Assembly (NCBI RefSeq): GCF_016925675.1
Contig: NZ_CP070506.1
Coordinates: forward strand, 3,346,501 to 3,410,500
Source of the DNA: Pseudomonas hygromyciniae
Lineage (GTDB): Bacteria; Pseudomonadota; Gammaproteobacteria; Pseudomonadales; Pseudomonadaceae
Reading direction: 5' to 3'
Length of the DNA: 64,000 bases
In this document: piece by piece, positions 36,058-45,201 of the stretch
How the letters are laid out: every line of letters begins with the position of its first letter
Position numbering within the stretch: position 1 is the stretch's first letter
Position numbers and translations under genes: made by a program
Notes under the pieces: model-generated
Told to the model about the DNA's origin: nothing
What the model saw: only the letters and a program-made list of their open reading frames with translations
The model's database searches: none

Positions 36058-36738
36058 ATGAGTAATGCGTTGGTCATTGAAGACGATCAGGTGACGGCCG
36101 AAATCATCGTCGCTGAACTCCAACGCCACGGTTTCAGCTCAAAGTGGGCCGCCACTGGACGCGAGGGATTGGCCTTGGCGATTGCAGGCGGCTACGACGC
36201 CATTACGCTGGATCGCATGCTGCCGGACTTTGACGGGCTGACGATTGTCAGCACCTTGCGCAGTCTTGGGATTCAGACGCCGGTCCTGATGATCAGCGCT
36301 CTTTCGGACGTGGATGAGCGCGTCCTGGGACTTCGTGCGGGCGGCGATGACTACCTGACCAAGCCCTTTTCGGCGGTCGAGATGGTCGCACGCCTTGACG
36401 CATTGCTAAGACGCACTGCCGCAGATCTGAGTAACCCGCACCTCAGTTGTGGCAACCTGCGACTGGACTTAGTGGAGCACAAGCTGACGCGCAATGATGA
36501 GGACATCCAGTTGCTGCCCACCGAGTTCAAACTGCTCAACTACCTGATGCGCAGTGCCGGCCAACTGGTCACTCGCACCATGCTGTTTGAAGGCGTCTGG
36601 GGCTATCACTTTGACCCCGGAACAAACATCATTGATGTGCACATCGGTCGGCTGCGCAAGAAGCTGGAAAGCGACGAAAACTCACCTGTGATCCATACAA
36701 TACGCGGTGCTGGTTATGTCCTCGCAACCAAAAAATGA
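36058..36738 (+). CDS. OmpR-family response regulator of the island
   Basis: A 226-residue response regulator. Receiver: NALVIEDDQVTAEIIVAELQ, phospho-Asp in DAITLDRMLPDFDG, Lys in DDYLTKPFSAVE. The winged helix has LLPTEFKLLNYLMRSAGQ and DPGTNIIDVHIGRLRKKLES. The ATG at 36058 is taken because GGAGGAAG lies directly upstream; an ATG at 36046 is part of that signal. The gene overlaps the kinase gene by 23 bp. Direct repeats upstream suggest autoregulation. Confidence 0.92.
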   Translation: MSNALVIEDDQVTAEIIVAELQRHGFSSKWAATGREGLALAIAGGYDAITLDRMLPDFDGLTIVSTLRSLGIQTPVLMISALSDVDERVLGLRAGGDDYLTKPFSAVEMVARLDALLRRTAADLSNPHLSCGNLRLDLVEHKLTRNDEDIQLLPTEFKLLNYLMRSAGQLVTRTMLFEGVWGYHFDPGTNIIDVHIGRLRKKLESDENSPVIHTIRGAGYVLATKK

Positions 36739-38131
36739 GGAATGGCGCTCGTCCGGTAGTCGGTTGATCGGGTTTTACGCGGTGTTTTTCGTGGCCTGGG
36801 GAGCGCTCTTTACCGGCGTGCTTTACTGGGAAATCTCCCACTATCTGGGCACAGTTGCCGAGCGTACGTTGCTGCAACGCGCCCACTATTATCAAAAGAT
36901 CGACGACTCGAAACTGCTCGACGAGCTGGCGGCGAGTGAGGCTTACTCGACCCCCGGGATCGACGCCTACGGTTTATTTGCACCCGATGGCACCCATGTC
37001 GCCGGCGACCTGCTGAAACTGCGCTCCAACCTACCCGACGACGGCCAGGTTCACTACCTTGAGCGCGGCCTGAGCATTGCGTTACCCAGCACCGAAACCC
37101 GAAGCAGCTATGCCTTGCTGGCACGGCGCCCTGACGGACATATCCTGATTCTGGCACGTGACGGCGGGTCGATTTCCGCCGTGGGTGGCATTATTGAGCA
37201 GGCCCTGATGTGGGGGTTGTCATTAACCCTTATCCCCGGTTTGATTGGCTGGCGCTTGCTGCGACGTCGCCCATTGCGCCGTGTCAAACGCCTGCAGCTG
37301 TGTACCGAAAGTATCGTTTCGGGCAACTTGGCTGAGCGTTTGCCGTTGTCAGCACGCCGCGATGAACTGGATATGCTGGCCAACGCCGTCAATACGATGC
37401 TTGATCACATAGAGCAGTTGATGCATGAGGTGAAAAGCGTCTGCGACGGTATTGCCCATGATTTGCGCACACCCTTGACACGCTTACGCGCACGGCTCTA
37501 TCAGCTCCAGCAGTTGCCGCTGGCCCTAGAACATAAGCAGACCTTGAATCAGGCGTTTGAGGAGAGCGAGTCGATCATGGTGCGCTTTCAGGGACTGCTG
37601 CGGGTCGCTGAGCTTGAGGATATTCGTCGCCGCTCTGCCTTTGCACCCTTCCCGATCATGACGTTGTTGAAACAGGCGCATGAGTTTTACGAGCCGATGG
37701 CACTGGACCGCGCCCAAACGCTTTCGCTGGACATTCCCAGCGATTGTCCCCAAGTGTATGGCGACTCATCGTTACTGTTCGAAGCGCTGGTCAATCTGCT
37801 CGATAACGCCATTAAATTTACCCCGGAGGGCGGCCATATCGAATTACGGGGGAGCATCAAGGACTCAGCCGTCATTATTGAAGTCGTCGACGATGGTACC
37901 GGCATCCCTGAAGCGGACCGTACGCATGTCATTCGCCGGCTCTATCGCGGCGAGGGAAGCCAGATAAACCCAGGCCATGGCTTAGGCCTGTCGTTAGTCG
38001 CCGCCATCGTGAAATTGCACGGATACACACTGGATATCCACCCCGGTGCCTCGGGCAGGGGAACGCGCGTATTGGTTCAATGCCCGATGTTCAGCGGTCA
38101 AGCCACGGATCGATCTGTACCTGAACATTAA
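36716..38131 (+). CDS. Sensor histidine kinase of the island
   Basis: A membrane kinase of about 471 residues: TM1 (LIGFYAVFFVAWGALFTGVL), a periplasmic domain of about 120 residues, TM2 near MWGLSLTLIPGLIGW, HAMP, HisKA with the His in SVCDGIAHDLRTPLTRLRAR, and HATPase (LVNLLDNAIKFTPEGG, DDGTGIPEADR, HGLGLSLVAAIVKLHG). The periplasmic domain has no family I recognise, so the signal is unknown; the gene content suggests ionic or envelope stress. The ATG at 36716 lies within the end of the regulator gene. Confidence 0.9.
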   Translation: MSSQPKNEEWRSSGSRLIGFYAVFFVAWGALFTGVLYWEISHYLGTVAERTLLQRAHYYQKIDDSKLLDELAASEAYSTPGIDAYGLFAPDGTHVAGDLLKLRSNLPDDGQVHYLERGLSIALPSTETRSSYALLARRPDGHILILARDGGSISAVGGIIEQALMWGLSLTLIPGLIGWRLLRRRPLRRVKRLQLCTESIVSGNLAERLPLSARRDELDMLANAVNTMLDHIEQLMHEVKSVCDGIAHDLRTPLTRLRARLYQLQQLPLALEHKQTLNQAFEESESIMVRFQGLLRVAELEDIRRRSAFAPFPIMTLLKQAHEFYEPMALDRAQTLSLDIPSDCPQVYGDSSLLFEALVNLLDNAIKFTPEGGHIELRGSIKDSAVIIEVVDDGTGIPEADRTHVIRRLYRGEGSQINPGHGLGLSLVAAIVKLHGYTLDIHPGASGRGTRVLVQCPMFSGQATDRSVPEH

Positions 38132-38152
38132 ATTTAACTTAATACTGGTTAA
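38128..38152 (+). promoter_or_regulatory. Candidate operator upstream of the PBP5/6 gene
   Basis: CTTAATACTGGTTAAT contains TTAA units at 38139 and 38149 (10-bp spacing), preceded by another at 38128 (11-bp spacing). It starts in the last codons of the kinase gene and lies about 70 bp upstream of the GTG at 38218. This is the third island site with this architecture. Confidence 0.5.
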
Positions 38153-38217
38153 TTTGAGCGCCTCGGCACCCAGGCCTAGCTTGGCAGCACATATTGCTGA
38201 CCCAAGGCCTTTTGCTT

Positions 38218-39426
38218 GTGAAATATCTGTTGTTCCTGCGTGTGTTAACCGTGCTCTGTGTAACACCACCGCTTCTTTGGGCGAATGCAGCTCTGGCTGC
38301 CAACGCAACCCTGGGGACAATGATCCCCGCTGCGCCGAAGCTGGGCGCCGAAGCCTGGATACTCATAGACGCGGAAACGAACAGGGTCATTACCAGCCAC
38401 AACAGTGATGCACGCCTACCACCGGCCAGCCTGACCAAGTTAATGACTGCGTACATCACGACGCATGAGCTTGAGTCTGGCCTGATAAGCGCAAATGATG
38501 AGGTCGTCGTGAGCGAAAATGCCTGGCGTACAGTTGGCTCACGGATGTTTCTCAAGCCCGGCAGCTCTGCTTCGGTTCACGATTTGCTAAGCGGCGTGAT
38601 CATCGACTCCGGCAATGACGCGAGCGTGGCGCTGGCCGAACATATCGCTGGAAGCGAAGCCGGGTTTGTCGGGATGATGAACTCAACCGCTTCAACACTG
38701 GGAATGCTCAACACCCACTTTATGAACTCCACCGGCCTACCGGACCCGGAGCACTATTCCTCCGCGCGTGACATGGCGACCCTGGCTCGAAAAGTCATCA
38801 ACGAAGGGACCACCTACTACCCTCTTTACGCCAAGAAAACCTTCACCTGGAACGGCATTCAGCAATCCAACCGCAATACGCTTTTGTGGCGTAATACCAC
38901 GTACGACGGCTTGAAGACCGGGCACACAAAGGCCGCGGGCTACTGCTTGGTAGCCTCCGCACAGCGAGATGGGCAACGTTTAATCAGCGCAGTTCTGGGC
39001 GCCAGTAGCGCCCACAAGCGTACGACAGAAACAGAAAAGCTGATGGGGTACGGCTTTCGCTTCTACGACACCCAAACCTATAAGAGAGGTGGCGAAGTAC
39101 TCTCGCAGGTCGCGCTCTGGAAAGGCATACAACCCTACGTGAATGTGGGCTTGCTTGAAGACATGACCCTCACGCTGCCCAAGAATAAAAATCGGGACGT
39201 CGAGATGCGCCTGGCGTTTGATGGTCCCATCGAGGCCCCTATCACGGCAGGCACGGTCATCGGAAGGCTCGATCTGTTCGATGCCGAGCATAAACTGGGG
39301 AGTCGCCCATTGGTGGTCCTGGTGGACGCAGAGCAAGGTCATTGGTGGCGACGCTGGTGGGATACCGTGCATTTGTTTTTTACCCGGACGGTCCGCAGTT
39401 GGTTCGATGAGGTCCAGGTAACGTGA
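38218..39426 (+). CDS. D-alanyl-D-alanine carboxypeptidase, PBP5/6 (DacA/DacC) type
   Basis: A periplasmic penicillin-binding protein of about 402 residues that trims the terminal D-Ala of peptidoglycan pentapeptides. Signal peptide ends near LLWANAALA; the active-site set is complete: SxxK in PPASLTKLMTAY, SxN in DSGNDAS and KTG in DGLKTGHTKAAG. A PBP5 C-terminal beta domain follows, and the last 25 residues (WWRRWWDTVHLFFTRTVRSW) form an amphipathic membrane anchor. The start is GTG at 38218 after AAGG. Such enzymes help keep cell shape at altered pH. DUF6388 follows directly. Confidence 0.9.
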   Translation: MKYLLFLRVLTVLCVTPPLLWANAALAANATLGTMIPAAPKLGAEAWILIDAETNRVITSHNSDARLPPASLTKLMTAYITTHELESGLISANDEVVVSENAWRTVGSRMFLKPGSSASVHDLLSGVIIDSGNDASVALAEHIAGSEAGFVGMMNSTASTLGMLNTHFMNSTGLPDPEHYSSARDMATLARKVINEGTTYYPLYAKKTFTWNGIQQSNRNTLLWRNTTYDGLKTGHTKAAGYCLVASAQRDGQRLISAVLGASSAHKRTTETEKLMGYGFRFYDTQTYKRGGEVLSQVALWKGIQPYVNVGLLEDMTLTLPKNKNRDVEMRLAFDGPIEAPITAGTVIGRLDLFDAEHKLGSRPLVVLVDAEQGHWWRRWWDTVHLFFTRTVRSWFDEVQVT

Positions 39427-39443
39427 GTAGTGAGGAGAAGGTC

Positions 39444-39788
39444 ATGAACTCCGATGATCTACGCAAAGAACTCGCGCTTTCAAAATTCTTCGAAGGCGAT
39501 TCATCCCTCAATGACGCTGTACAGGGACTGAGTCAGGCTGAAAAGAAAATGTGTATCGAATCGGCCTTTGAACAAGAGGCCGCAAGGCTTGGGGTAGAAG
39601 TGTGGGAGCTGACGCTGACAATGATTTCGCAGTCTCCCCAAGAGCTGAAACGCGTGACCCTGGCGTTCCATCGGGAAATTTCAGAGATGGTTGAGATGGC
39701 ATGGAAGGATTACTGCACGCTAAAATGGGATCACCGAGTAGCCTTTGGGTCGCACATGCATCGGCGCTTAGCATCGCGACGGCCCTGA
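39444..39788 (+). CDS. DUF6388-family small protein
   Basis: A 114-residue acidic, mostly helical soluble protein. The core (FEQEAARLGVEVWELTLTMI, SPQELKRVTLAFHREISEMV, WKDYC) agrees with DUF6388, a short family known mainly from pseudomonads with no assigned function. The ATG at 39444 follows GAGGAGAAGG. It lies 17 bp after the carboxypeptidase gene, so it is in that operon. Confidence 0.7.
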   Translation: MNSDDLRKELALSKFFEGDSSLNDAVQGLSQAEKKMCIESAFEQEAARLGVEVWELTLTMISQSPQELKRVTLAFHREISEMVEMAWKDYCTLKWDHRVAFGSHMHRRLASRRP

Positions 39789-39832
39789 GTGCTGACCCTC
39801 TATCTTGGCTCCAGCCTATCAACAGTGAACAC

Positions 39833-41287
39833 TCAATATCTCCAGAATACCGGCGTTATGAGCACTAACACTGTCAGGATTTCCAGCCGTCCAAGTAGCA
39901 TGCCTATGGTCAATAGCCATTTGGCGGCATCCGGCAGTGATGAAAAGTTACCGGCCGGCCCAATGATTGTGCCAAGCCCAGGCCCGACGTTACACACCGC
40001 CGTAGCGGCACCGCTCAACGCCGTTGTCCAATCCAGCCCAATCAGACTCAAGCCCAAGGCAATCACAGCAATCGTGATGGTGAAAAAGAATGAGAACGTC
40101 AAAAGCGAACGTAAGATCTCTTCGTCGATGGGGTGGCCATTGTACTTTTTCTGAATCACGGCGCGTGGGTGGATCAGTTGCTTCAAACTGCTCACCAGTA
40201 AAGTTGCCGCTACTTGAAAACGGAAGATTTTAAGACCCCCCGCCGTGGAACCTGAGCAGCCCCCTACAAAGGTCAAATAGAAAAAAAGCAACACGGAGAA
40301 ACTGCCCCATACGGTGTAATCGCCGACGGCGACGCCGGTGGTGGTGACAACCGATGTCACATTCACCGCCACGATACGAAATGCATCCCACCATCCGTAA
40401 TCGCTGTGAAGACAAAGCCAAGTACCTACCGCCAGCCACGCGAAGACCAAGAACCCAATAAATCCACGAACCTGGTGATCCTTCAGCAGCGCGCGCCGAT
40501 GGCCGCGTAATGTCGCGACGTATAACGTAAAAGGCAGGCTACCCAGAATCATGATGGCAACTGCCACCCAGTGAATAGCAGGCTGTGTCCAATGCCCAAG
40601 CGAGGCGTCCGACGTCGAGAAACCACCGGTAGAAATCAACGACATGGCGTGATTGACGGCATCAAATGGCGTCATCCCGGCAACCCAGAGCGCGAGCGTG
40701 CCGACGCCCGTGAGCCCCAAATAGAGAAAAAGAATGTATTTGGCTGCCACATGCGAGCGCGGCGTCACTTTTTCAGACCAGTCTGAAGACTCTGTCTGGA
40801 ACAGCCGCATGCCCCCTACTCGCAGCAGCGGAAGAATCGCCACGGCCATGCCGATAAAACCGATCCCTCCCAACCAGTGAAGCATCGATCGCCAGATCAA
40901 AAGCCCCGGCGAGGCTGTGTCCAAACCACTCAACACCGTTGAGCCGGTGGTTGTGATGCCAGACATCGTTTCAAAAAAGGCGTCGGTGTAACTGATGTGA
41001 CTGATAAACTCCATTGGCAACGCCGCGAAGATACACACCACCAGCCAACTGGCGGTCGTCAGCAGGTACATGTCCCTTGGGCGAAGTTGAGCGGTCTCTG
41101 GGCGCCCTCGCATGACCAGCGAGAGGCCGCAGATGAGTGTAATCAAACTGGACCAAAGAAAGGCGGACAAATCGTCGCTGCGCTCATAGACCACCAAGGT
41201 GATCATGGGGATAACCATGCTGATGGCCAACGTAATCAGAAACAGACCTAAGACAAAGCCGATGAGTCGTATTGCCGCGTGGGACAT
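39833..41287 (-). CDS. trkH: TrkH-family potassium uptake protein
   Basis: A 484-residue K+ channel-like subunit with the four P-loop repeats of the Trk/Ktr family: FFETMSGITTTGSTVLSG, MSLISTGGFSTSDASLG, VNVTSVVTTTGVAVGDYT and GAATAVCNVGPGLGTI; also FVGGCSGSTAGGLKIFR. It works with the regulatory TrkA protein, which is not in this window, so the host copy may serve. The ATG at 41287 is preceded by a weak AGGTT. It is convergent with the PBP5/6-DUF6388 operon. Confidence 0.92.
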   Translation of the reverse strand: MSHAAIRLIGFVLGLFLITLAISMVIPMITLVVYERSDDLSAFLWSSLITLICGLSLVMRGRPETAQLRPRDMYLLTTASWLVVCIFAALPMEFISHISYTDAFFETMSGITTTGSTVLSGLDTASPGLLIWRSMLHWLGGIGFIGMAVAILPLLRVGGMRLFQTESSDWSEKVTPRSHVAAKYILFLYLGLTGVGTLALWVAGMTPFDAVNHAMSLISTGGFSTSDASLGHWTQPAIHWVAVAIMILGSLPFTLYVATLRGHRRALLKDHQVRGFIGFLVFAWLAVGTWLCLHSDYGWWDAFRIVAVNVTSVVTTTGVAVGDYTVWGSFSVLLFFYLTFVGGCSGSTAGGLKIFRFQVAATLLVSSLKQLIHPRAVIQKKYNGHPIDEEILRSLLTFSFFFTITIAVIALGLSLIGLDWTTALSGAATAVCNVGPGLGTIIGPAGNFSSLPDAAKWLLTIGMLLGRLEILTVLVLITPVFWRY

Positions 41288-41308
41288 AAACAATAACCTG
41301 GCAAGTTA

Positions 41309-41330
41309 GCGCCGCGCAGTATCGCGGCGC
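41309..41330 (-). promoter_or_regulatory. Stem-loop in the trkH leader
   Basis: GCGCCGCG and CGCGGCGC form a perfect 8-bp GC stem with a 6-nt loop, ending about 22 nt upstream of the trkH ATG. No T tract follows, so it is not a clear terminator; it may affect ribosome access or mRNA stability. Confidence 0.4.
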
Positions 41331-41479
41331 CAAAACGTCTCCACCCGTAATTTTTTCGTAAAATTTCTATGGGCGCTTAGTCGCTTCGTCAACCTTAGCC
41401 TATTCCAAAGGTAATCCCCCCTGAAAAAAGCACTCACCAGAAGTAGAATTTTTTCCTAACCGGATCAAGAAAATTTTGC

Positions 41480-41757
41480 GTGAAAACATCACGTTTTTCA
41501 GACAGCCAAATCATCGCCATCCTCAAGCAAGCCGAAGCTGGTAGTCCGGCCCCTAGCTGTGTCGCGAACACGGCATCAGCTCTGCCACCTTTTACAAGTG
41601 GCGAACCAAGTTCGGCGGCATGGATGCGTCACTGGTGGCTCGATTGCGCGAGTTTGAGGAGGAAAACCGGCGCTTTAAGAAGATGTACGCGGAGGAGCGC
41701 CTCAAAGCGGAAATCATCCAGATGCGTCCTGCGAACAGCCCAGCCCCCCATGCCTAA
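41480..41757 (+). pseudogene. Remnant of an IS3-family (IS407-like) OrfA
   Basis: The start KTSRFSDSQIIAILKQAEAG is the usual OrfA N-terminus. Near 41564 one base is missing, and the expected sequence (LCREHGISSATFYKWRTKFG, then MDASLVARLREFEEENRRFK, KMYAEERLKAEIIQ) continues in another frame. After that the sequence departs from the family and no OrfB is present. It is a truncated, inactive IS fragment lying between trkH and the endonuclease gene. Confidence 0.8.
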
Positions 41758-41763
41758 GCCCCT

Positions 41764-42930
41764 TCAATATCCAGCTTCTTCAGCCTGAAACATCTCAATC
41801 AGCTTCTGGTTATAGTCATCCAAATAATGTTGAAGACCCTCGCGATCAACCAGCCGCACGGCCGCCGTGCTGGCTAACTCCTTGGCAGATCGGGTGAAAT
41901 AGGAATTTGTAACCACCATCGCCTCATCACAGCCATAGAACGCCTTGGCGGAAATCGCCTGCTGAACGGCGGAGTTGCCCACAGAACCGGTGTAGTTTTT
42001 CGCTTGAATAACCATGTTCTTGCCGAAGCGACTCACAAATAGGTCAGCACCTTGATCCGCTGTTTTTTTGGTTTCCTTGACGTCGTAGCCAATGGTTTGA
42101 AAGATCTCAACCAAAAACGCTTCAAACTGGAAACCATCCATTCCGTCGACGAGATACATCGTAATGAAGCGATTGGGGTTGAAGTGCTCGAGCTGACTTG
42201 CCAGTCGCTCCACCAAGATATCGAAGTAAATCGTCTCGCACAGGCTAAGACCTTGTCGGAACGCCTGCATCGGTAGCAACGGCGTACCGGCCGCGGAAGT
42301 CGCCAGCGGATTGAATTGAATACCGGAATAATCGACCTGGTTCTCCCACAGGTAGTAGTAAAACAGCGCCAGATCCGCTCGAAATGTGGTGCCTGCTTCC
42401 TCGATCCATGACCTCAAAGTGTCAGAGAGGTTGGCTTTGATATGCCGGCTAAGCTCTCTGGAAAAGCCCAAATAAACCGAGTTGAACGATGTTGTCAGAA
42501 GCAGCTTATCCAAGAGCGAAGGAAGCTGTTCCAGCTCATCAAAGCCTTTGCGAATCAAGACCTCCCGGAACAGTTCCCTCTCCGTATAAACACCATCCAT
42601 CCTCGGCCCAAGCGCTTCGGCGTCATCACGACCGCTCGTGCCCTCACGCGTGGTGTGAATAAAATTGGTGAAATACGGCTGCTTCAGCTCTGCGTATTTT
42701 CTCAACACGTTATTCAGTAAATCGTTGAGTTGGGCCTGTTCCTTCTTTTTGCCCAGAAAGTCTTTGATCAAACCTTTCGACCGGTATTGGAAGTCTGGGT
42801 AAAACGAAGGATCTAAAGGAGTGAGATGTCGAGTACTCAATTCAGACGAGGGCGACAACTCAGAGTTCGTACACCACGGGCATGCCGTTTCGAAGGTGGT
42901 CCTGTTGCATCCGTTGCACTGATAAATCAT
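41764..42930 (-). CDS. Mrr-like restriction endonuclease with N-terminal zinc ribbon
   Basis: A 388-residue protein. It starts with a CxxC-type zinc ribbon (YQCNGCNRTTFETACPWCTN) and ends with an Mrr_cat nuclease domain (about 270-375): MDGFQFEAFLVEIFQTIGYD, ADQGADLFVSR, MVIQAKNYTGSVGNSAVQQA, where the D-QxK residues of the PD-(D/E)XK fold are visible. The middle 200 residues are helical with no recognised domain. Such proteins cut modified or foreign DNA in type IV-like defence. No methylase is adjacent. It lies at the integrase end of the island. Confidence 0.82.
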   Translation of the reverse strand: MIYQCNGCNRTTFETACPWCTNSELSPSSELSTRHLTPLDPSFYPDFQYRSKGLIKDFLGKKKEQAQLNDLLNNVLRKYAELKQPYFTNFIHTTREGTSGRDDAEALGPRMDGVYTERELFREVLIRKGFDELEQLPSLLDKLLLTTSFNSVYLGFSRELSRHIKANLSDTLRSWIEEAGTTFRADLALFYYYLWENQVDYSGIQFNPLATSAAGTPLLPMQAFRQGLSLCETIYFDILVERLASQLEHFNPNRFITMYLVDGMDGFQFEAFLVEIFQTIGYDVKETKKTADQGADLFVSRFGKNMVIQAKNYTGSVGNSAVQQAISAKAFYGCDEAMVVTNSYFTRSAKELASTAAVRLVDREGLQHYLDDYNQKLIEMFQAEEAGY

Positions 42931-43004
42931 CGAAGTTCATCCCGTTTTTTGGTGGTGAGCTGCATGGCATGTTGAGCGATGAATCGAGCGGCATAGGGAC
43001 CTTT

Positions 43005-43352
43005 TTACTGCCCGCAACCAATCATCTGGCCAGTAGGGGTGATCGTACAGACGTTCCCCTCGCTGTCTTCGGTGTGAGCGCCGCTGCTATCACTCCAAGA
43101 CTTGATTGAATAGCTATTCCCTTCGCTGTCGCTCGACTCGACCACGTGACCATTTGCATAGGGCCGCGTCTCGGTATCCAGGTGATAGGTATTCCCTTCG
43201 GTATCCCAGGACTGGGCGTGGATATCGCCATCTGCGTCCGGTTAAACGTCCGAGCAGACCATGTATTCGTCCTCGCCGAAGCACTCAGCATTGACTGTTG
43301 AGGACAGCGAAACGCCAAGACATACGATTAAAACCATTCCGATGCATCTCAT
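43005..43352 (-). pseudogene. Small secreted acidic repeat protein, interrupted by an in-frame TAA
   Basis: Read through, this is a 115-residue exported protein: signal peptide (MRCIGMVLIVCLGVSLSSTV, cleaved after NA), then ECFGEDEYMVCSDV, a TAA at codon 37 (43242-43244), then short repeats such as QSWDTEGNTYHLDTETR, SSDSEGNSYSIKSW, TEDSEGNVC. The pattern resembles small secreted Pseudomonas proteins with DSEGNSYS repeats. The frame is otherwise perfect, so a single nonsense change (or miscall) broke it. Confidence 0.7.
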
Positions 43353-43374
43353 AACGCCCCCCTCTTCAAGTCAG

Positions 43375-44379
43375 TCAAGCACCGACAGAGAACCGTGCTG
43401 CGTCAAGTACCGCCACCGGCGCGAAACCGAGGGTCTTCTTGAAGCTCATGTTGTGAACAAAATTCTTCATGGCGTCAGATGGATCAATTGCATCGAGGTT
43501 GAGCGCGTCCATGGTCGATCGGGAAAACGCGACGCTGAGGATCGGCAGCTCTTGCATATGGCCCGTTGCGCCATTGAGTACATTATCCATTGCCGTGACG
43601 ATCACAAGATCATCCGGCAGGACCGCCAGCAGCTCCCGCCCTACTCGCAAGGCGCAGCTGCAAACGTAGTCCTGATGAAGGTCATTGAAGCGTCCGATCG
43701 GCATGGCCTTGGCCGACAACTTACCGCTTTTCAGAAGTGACTTGATCTCTGTCGGGATGACATCAGAACCATGAATCGAGAGCCGGGACTCGAGGATAGC
43801 GTGTTCATGCACCGTCATCTGAATGGCTGAACCGAGCAGCGATATCTCCGTAAAAGGCTCAAACACCTCGATGGCATCGAGCTTTGCCTGACGATCGCCA
43901 TCGAGAATGCGCTTGGCCAAGTCGCGCTCTTGCATCCATTCCGAATGAGTGTTTTCCCACTCAGTCAGCGCTGCTTGGTAACGATTGCGGTCCTCTGCCT
44001 GGCCAGCCTCAACCTTTAGTTGCAGGACCGCTCGTTGGCGAGCATCCAGCTTGAACAATCGGCTCCAGAAACCAGGTCGGTAATCCCTGACATCCTGTAC
44101 GGCCTCTTGCTCAAAGCGATCATTTTTCTGTGGAGATTTGGGTTCGAGCTTCGAAAGCAAACGGCCCCAGTTGATGGTCTCGCCACACTCTTTATGCATG
44201 GACAGAAGGACTTCAAGGTGATTTTCGTAGACATCAACCTCATAGGCTGCTTGTTCAAGCGCCTCCATCCGAGCGTACTCTTTACTTTGACGCTCAAGGT
44301 CACGTTGGCGGCGATGGGCATTACGCTCCGATCTTCTGGCTGATGCCTTCAACGAACGAACAGTCCCTTTCCATCCCAT
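43375..44379 (-). CDS. Unknown protein with N-terminal coiled-coil region
   Basis: A protein of about 334 residues with no family I recognise. Residues 1-45 are highly basic (SLKASARRSERNAHRRQRDL) and continue into a charged helix that is probably a coiled coil (ERQSKEYARMEALEQAAYEV). Around residues 90-175 come a short motif PGFWSRLFKLDARQR and a Gln/Glu-rich helix; the C-terminal half looks globular (VGRELLAVLPDDLVIVTAMD, LPILSVAFSRSTMDAL). No signal peptide or TM. The ATG at 44379 follows GGAGATTAGGT. It lies next to the integrase remnant and has lower GC than the core genes. Resembles no defence protein I can name. Confidence 0.6.
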   Translation of the reverse strand: MGWKGTVRSLKASARRSERNAHRRQRDLERQSKEYARMEALEQAAYEVDVYENHLEVLLSMHKECGETINWGRLLSKLEPKSPQKNDRFEQEAVQDVRDYRPGFWSRLFKLDARQRAVLQLKVEAGQAEDRNRYQAALTEWENTHSEWMQERDLAKRILDGDRQAKLDAIEVFEPFTEISLLGSAIQMTVHEHAILESRLSIHGSDVIPTEIKSLLKSGKLSAKAMPIGRFNDLHQDYVCSCALRVGRELLAVLPDDLVIVTAMDNVLNGATGHMQELPILSVAFSRSTMDALNLDAIDPSDAMKNFVHNMSFKKTLGFAPVAVLDAARFSVGA

Positions 44380-44639
44380 ACCTAATCTCCATATTCGCCA
44401 TACAATCCGTAGTGGCACATTAGCATAAGCACCGCTCTACCCAAGATAGGTTCAGGCCTTGCCTTTGAACCTAAGACAAACAACGCGGAGATGGCGAGTG
44501 CCGGATTAAGCCCACATCGAATAGTCCGCGCAAATGACTATAGGCCTGTAAATCATGCCAGGCGGTCGGAGATTTCAAGGCCGCTGCGCAGCCCTGCTGC
44601 GTTACCCCCTCGTTCGCCCCGTGCCCCTAGCGCGAACAG

Positions 44640-45043
44640 TCATCGCCTCAGCGATGGCGGGCACCACCTTCCTCCCTTGGGCAGCGCGACAACGTCCAGG
44701 TCTGAAGCAGGATTGAGTTCCATACCTTCGACTTTTAACAGGACATAGCGAAACAGCTGGTTGAACCAGGTTCGGCAATTTTCAGCCATGGTGAAGGCTT
44801 TGCGTTGTTCGATGGTGCTGAGGATGGCCAGCAGATCGTGGCGGGTAAGCGCTTCTTTCAAGCTGACGGCGGGATACATGCCAAAGGACATGCATACTTG
44901 TCGGCCGGCCCAATAGTAGCGGAACAACCAGCATTTGCTGCCAGCTGCAGTCACCCAGAGTGACAAGCCGTCAAAGCCGCCGAGCATGTATCGTTTACCC
45001 GTAGGCTGGGCGTGCCGAATAGTGAATTCCGAGAGTGCATGGT
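44640..45043 (-). pseudogene. Decayed P4-type tyrosine integrase
   Basis: The reading frame ALSEFTIRHAQPTGKRYM, LGGFDGLSLWVTAAGSKCWL, FRYYWAGRQVCMSFGMYPAV, SLKEAL is the arm-binding domain of P4-like integrases. A missing G puts the likely start ATG out of frame, about 80 residues are missing between the arm domain and a core-binding fragment (LAILSTIEQRKAFTMAENCR, FNQLFRYVLLKVEGMELNPA), and the catalytic domain is absent. It sits next to the intact tRNA-Gly, where such an integrase belongs. The 44421-44639 stretch holds nothing recognisable. Confidence 0.82.
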
Positions 45044-45201
45044 GAGCTCCTGTTAAAGAGTCAGCACCCGATGCTCGTCCGGTACCCTGAAGTGACCCAG
45101 CCCAAATACATTTTCTAGTCGTTCCGTAAAAACTACTTACCAGACTACTTAAATATACCGGATCACCCTGGATCCCAGTAGTTTCCCGCAGAAACGAAAA
45201 A

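Noticed and set aside
44421..44639. Possible further integrase or cargo gene between the unknown protein and the integrase remnant
   Set aside because: Neither strand shows a frame with start, ribosome-binding site or recognisable protein.
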